From: Amaranthus tricolor
Taxonomy: Eukaryota > Streptophyta > Magnoliopsida > Caryophyllales > Amaranthaceae
Assembly (NCBI RefSeq): GCF_026212465.1
Contig: NC_080060.1
Location: 1,020,135 to 1,084,134, forward strand
Length of the DNA: 64,000 nucleotides
Reading direction: 5' to 3'
Of the stretch, positions 60,088-64,000 are shown one piece after another; within the stretch, counting starts at the first letter, position 1; the number at the start of each line of letters is the position of its first letter. Both the position numbers and the translations under genes were made by a program. The notes beneath the pieces were generated by a model, which saw nothing but the letters and a program-made list of their open reading frames with translations, was not told the origin of the DNA and did no database searches.

Positions 60088-60408
60088 ATGGAGATAGTAG
60101 AAAAGAAAATAGGAAATTTAGTGATAGTAATTTATATGATGATTGTAATTTTTACGCTCGTATAAAATGCGCACGGGCAAGGCGAATTCATATGCGGGAT
60201 ACCCATGACTTCGTACTCCCGTGCCTACCGTTGGTAAAGTTGCCGAACCCAACGCCACCTAGCGCAATATGTTGTGGCGCCCGTGAAACAAGCTGATGAG
60301 AAATGTCTTTGTGGTTATGCTACTTCTCCTTTATTGCCTAAATATGGGATTGATAAAGGCCTTTTCTTGGCTCTCCCGGGAAAATGTGGTCTTCCTAATT
60401 GTTCTTAA
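60088..60408 (+). pseudogene. DIR1-like lipid-transfer protein pseudogene
   Basis: The frame starts at ATG 60088 with a hydrophobic signal-like leader ('LVIVIYMMIVIFTLV') cut by an in-frame TAA at 60163. It continues in frame as 'NAHGQGEFICGIPMTS', then needs a one-base shift near 60212 to read 'LPCLPLVKLPNPTPPSAICC', and another single-base shift after the CC pair (about 60275) to read 'APVKQADEKCLCGYATSPLL' and 'LALPGKCGLPNCS'. The C, C, CC, CxC, C, C pattern is the eight-cysteine motif of plant non-specific lipid-transfer proteins, closest in layout to the DIR1-like group involved in systemic resistance signalling. The conserved part is well preserved, so the loss is recent, or the two shifts are sequence errors. 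Confidence 0.8.
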
Positions 60409-62675
60409 ATTTTAAATGTTTTTTTAATAGTTTGGGATTAATAAAGTTACATAATTTTGTATGATTTTTGATTAAAAAAGGATGCATAAGATTATGAGAG
60501 TTTAGTTTAGTTGAACTTTTTTGTTTTGAATTTAATTTGTGTGATGATGTAATATAGTTAAGAATGTATATTTCGAATGAATAAATGTGATCAGATTTAA
60601 ATAGTTTGATATTTTAAGTTGGATTATCGGAGATTTAATATTTAATTGATTTGTTTTAATTTTATCTCATATCATTGAAAAATAATTGTATTCCAAGGCA
60701 GGACGTAATTAGGCTAGCACAAAGCAGACTTGTACTAAAGGGTTGAGAGAGTATTCTTTGGGTCATTCTATAACTATGTATTGAGTCCAAGTTAGACTTG
60801 GATTAAGTATGGGTTTATAGTTTGTGTCTAGGTTTGAAAATATTGAATCTAGCTAAATTTGTTAATTTTTATTGGATTAAGATCCAGTCTAAATCCGTTA
60901 GTAACTAAATTAAAGACTTGCACTTTTAATTTTGCGTCAAATTTGAGACGGATCCAACTAGATCTGAAAGTTATGGCTATCAACCATCACTACACATATA
61001 CCCTCTCACCCTTTGAACTAGCTATATTGTGATTTTCAAAATGAGAGTTTTTTAAATACTAGTTATTCTCTCTATTCCATTTAAGTTATACCTGCCTCAA
61101 ATAATCTAACCTTTTACTAGCTTTTCTACAATATAATCTTAATTTTTGATTAACTATGAATAATCTCAATTAGGTCACTTTACTTGAGAATATTATTGCC
61201 TAATTAGTGACTGATTTTTACAAGTTATTTGCTATGATATAAAGAATAGTAAAATAAAATTTCAATTTTTTTTATTTCCCCTACTATTTTTAATTTTTCT
61301 TTTGATTTTTTTATGATTTAATTTTTTATTTTACTTTTTTTTTATTATTTTTTATTATTTTTTTTACTCAGAATGACTTATTATAGGTCATATAGCTTGG
61401 TGCATTTTTAGCATACACCCCATATTACTGAGATTATTTATGATTAATCAAAAGTTGAGATAATTATAGAAAAATCACTAAAAAAAATTAAATTATTATG
61501 CGCTATTTTCTTTTTGGATGTCTCAATTACTTTGCACATTTTTTCTTTTGGTAATGATACCCTTAACTTGTTTTAATTCCATCCATAAATTTATTCACAT
61601 GTTGATCTCATCCACTAATTTCTTAATTGCACTTGATATACAAACTATAAATTTATATTTAACCCCTATTTGAAAGAGGAACAAATTAAAATAATAGAAA
61701 CAGATTAAATTCAAAGGAGCAGATGAGTATACTCAATTGCCAACCAAAAACCCATACGTTTTCTGTTTTTGGTTGTTATCCCTACTTGCAAAAAATCATG
61801 TATCCATCTACCATTAAAGACTTTCATCTACCTTTAAAGATCCCCTTTTTATGAACTAACGTAAATGATCATTAGCACTTAGCAAAATAGTGTACTTTTT
61901 ACATTTGAAACTGCAATTCCGCATACTTTTGTACAAAAGTCCAAATTTTGCAACAATAATCAGTTTTGCAATAGTCTAAAGTTGTATACTGGACCCAATT
62001 TTATCAAGGGCCAATTTAGAAATATGAATTAATGGGATACCAACACCAAATCAATCCTAAAAATGATGGGGTATTATGTTAATTACAAATATTATAAAGT
62101 TTCAAAACTTTAAAACTTTTGAGCATAACCATGTCTAATCCAGAATACTAGTATAGGATGAGACGAATATTTATGTAATAGACTCAAAATTCTTAATCTT
62201 ACTCTTCCGATTAATTATTTTGAATTTTCAATTCAAATCTCTAATCATTTAATTATTCATTTCAAACCATCTTTAATTCCTAAACCTTTTTCGATTTTGT
62301 AATTTCTTTCAAATATTAAACTTTAAAATAGTATTTTGTTTAAAATCTTTTTATAAGAACTAAAATATTATTTTATTATTTTATAGCACGAAAAGTAAAA
62401 TTTTATAATTATATTCACGGTTTTGTAAAATGTTATGTTTTAACTTTCTTCCTTAAACTAATATTACTACTTATTATTTTAACCTTATAATTTTAATTTA
62501 ATTATTTTATACATAAAAATGATTCGTATTTTTATTATTAACATTAAGTATAGTTTAAGCAAAGTTTTCTAAGTAAACTACATATTTTCATGATCAAATT
62601 TACCCATTATTTTAAAGTATATTCACTTGTACATACTAGAACAAAAATTTGATGAACCAAAATCCTTTCTATAGT
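60409..62675. other. Intergenic DNA
   Basis: No gene recognised. A degenerate inverted structure with 'atttatgattaatcaaaagt' at about 61436 and 'tttttgattaactatgaata' at about 61144 suggests an old MITE of about 400 bp (61090-61500). Confidence 0.35.
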
Positions 62676-62689
62676 AACTCATGATGTTC

Positions 62690-62830
62690 ATCACTTACAC
62701 AAGTTATCACAATTTTCTTACACAAGCTAACTTTTTTCTACACTCCAAACTCTTACACATTCAGTTACACACTCCAACTCTTACACATTCACTTACACAC
62801 TCTAAATCACTTACACACAAGTTAACATTC
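62690..62830. repeat. Degenerate CTTACACA/ACTCC minisatellite
   Basis: The motif 'cttacacattcacttacaca' and variants recur about six times at irregular spacing of 15-30 bp. The stretch reads as a short Leu-Thr-His-rich open frame, which I do not consider a gene. Confidence 0.6.
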
Positions 62831-64000
62831 TTCTATATTCCTAACATTTCTTTTCATACAATCTAATGAATTACAAAGTTGCCCAAACCCATTACAAATA
62901 CCCCACCATGAGATCACTTACACCAAAATCTTTCTAACATTCTTTCTTATATTTTCACTTCATTAAAACCTTACTACATTAATACCTTTATTATTAGTTG
63001 AAGAAATTCAAGAACATGGAGCTTAGAACACTCTTTATTAGCTTAAATCATCATCATTATGGAGCATTATTGGGTTATTACTTTGGGTACTTAATGTATC
63101 ATTATTTTTGGAGTTTAGATTTAATTATTTTAAGAGCGTAGAAGATCATCAGTATTTTGGGAGTTTGGATTAATTATCTTTGGAGCATTATTATTTATCT
63201 TGGAGGGTCTTATTTCTTATTATTTTATTAATTAGTACTTAGTTTTAATCCTTGGTGTTAGTACGGTATAACTTCTTACCCTACTCTTTTTGTGGAATTT
63301 TACATTATATTTACTTTATAATATACAAAGTATGAAATATGCATATATGTTTTATAAGGAAGTTAGTTTAATGAAATTATGATCAAGACTATATTAAGTA
63401 TGTATATGCTAAAAGTATTTTTAGTATGTTAATTTAATAATCTTTGAACAAGTTTAGGACGTTGGGTGTAAAATTACATTTTAGTGATATTAAGTATGAT
63501 TCATGTTATAAACTAGGGCTAATATGTTTATGAGTTATGTGTTACATTAAGAATGTTATTATATTTAAGAATTTTTATGTTAGAACTTTATTAATATGTT
63601 TATGTTAGCCTTCAAATTAGTTTATAAGGTAGTAAGTTATTTTATAAACTTATTTTTTTATTAAGTATGATTATATTAAGAATATTGTTTTATACTTTAT
63701 TTTGAGATTTAAGTTTATCCTTAAAGTTATAGTAAATTTCTAAGTTATTGCGTAAATTTTTTTTTTAAGTGGTTATGTTAATTATTTAAATCTAGGATTT
63801 AGTAGGATAAATTAAATTAAGTCGTTCTTTTTATGTGAAAAGGGCCCAAAACACTCATAGGCTATTCGACCACTGTCATATAAAAAAAAAGAGTTTGATT
63901 TACTATTTTAAATTATTACAACTATTTTTGTGATAATAATAAAACAACAATTTAAAAAGATATTTTTGAGAAATTTTTATAAGTTATTAAATATTGAAGT
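62831..64000. other. Intergenic DNA at the window edge
   Basis: From 63017 a 42-codon open frame (starting 'MELRTLFISLNHHHYGALLG') exists but has no recognisable domain. Short motifs such as 'ggagcattatt' and 'tttgggagtttgg' recur around 63060-63200. The pattern may be part of a larger repeat or a gene leader that continues beyond the window; I cannot decide. Confidence 0.3.

Overview
The window is nuclear DNA from a flowering plant, very probably a eudicot. The evidence is spliced plant-type genes with GT-AG introns, an AT-rich background, CT-rich leaders, and dense plant transposon debris (Stowaway-like MITEs, TRIM retrotransposons, copia remnants). The repeat set, especially the many copies with GAGACGGTCTC ends, looks like Caryophyllales, but that placement is an impression and not a demonstrated result. 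I see no bacterial operon, CRISPR array, virus or organellar segment.

Four genes can be rebuilt with every exon junction in phase. (1) A secreted DUF538 protein on the + strand, 3090-4734, two exons, 192 aa, with a run of nine tyrosines encoded by a microsatellite in its signal peptide. (2) A complete fimbrin (four-CH-domain actin bundler) on the - strand, 13520-21590, 14 coding exons, 660 aa. (3) A cytosolic ribosomal protein eL33 (RPL35A) gene on the + strand, 28000-29306, four coding exons, 113 aa, with site II and telo-box promoter motifs and a probable 3'UTR intron. (4) A RIN4/NOI-family protein on the - strand, 36565-40440, four exons, 160 aa, starting in a two-codon microexon and ending in a cysteine-bearing tail. 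An unrecognised 92-aa reading frame at 47949-48227 sits behind five tandem 62-bp leader repeats.

Three gene relics are clear: a TFIIE-beta copy on the - strand (54670-57284, with promoter-like sequence to about 58510) that keeps its introns but carries stops and frameshifts; a DIR1-like lipid-transfer protein pseudogene on the + strand (60088-60408); and a copia RNase H fragment on the + strand (40864-41400).

The rest is repeats. The best defined are an intact TRIM element with a 5-bp target duplication (50767-51273), a decayed three-LTR array of the same family (33389-34043), a 1.27-kb foldback element with a CpG-rich centre (9381-10655), a hAT-like element with 19-bp inverted ends (31424-32111), a solo LTR with a 5-bp target duplication (57609-57988), and several MITE families in two to four or more copies. 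Long TA tracts occur at 4027-4113, 45000-45485 and 57361-57421. The genes are unrelated housekeeping, cytoskeletal and defence-linked loci and do not form a pathway together.
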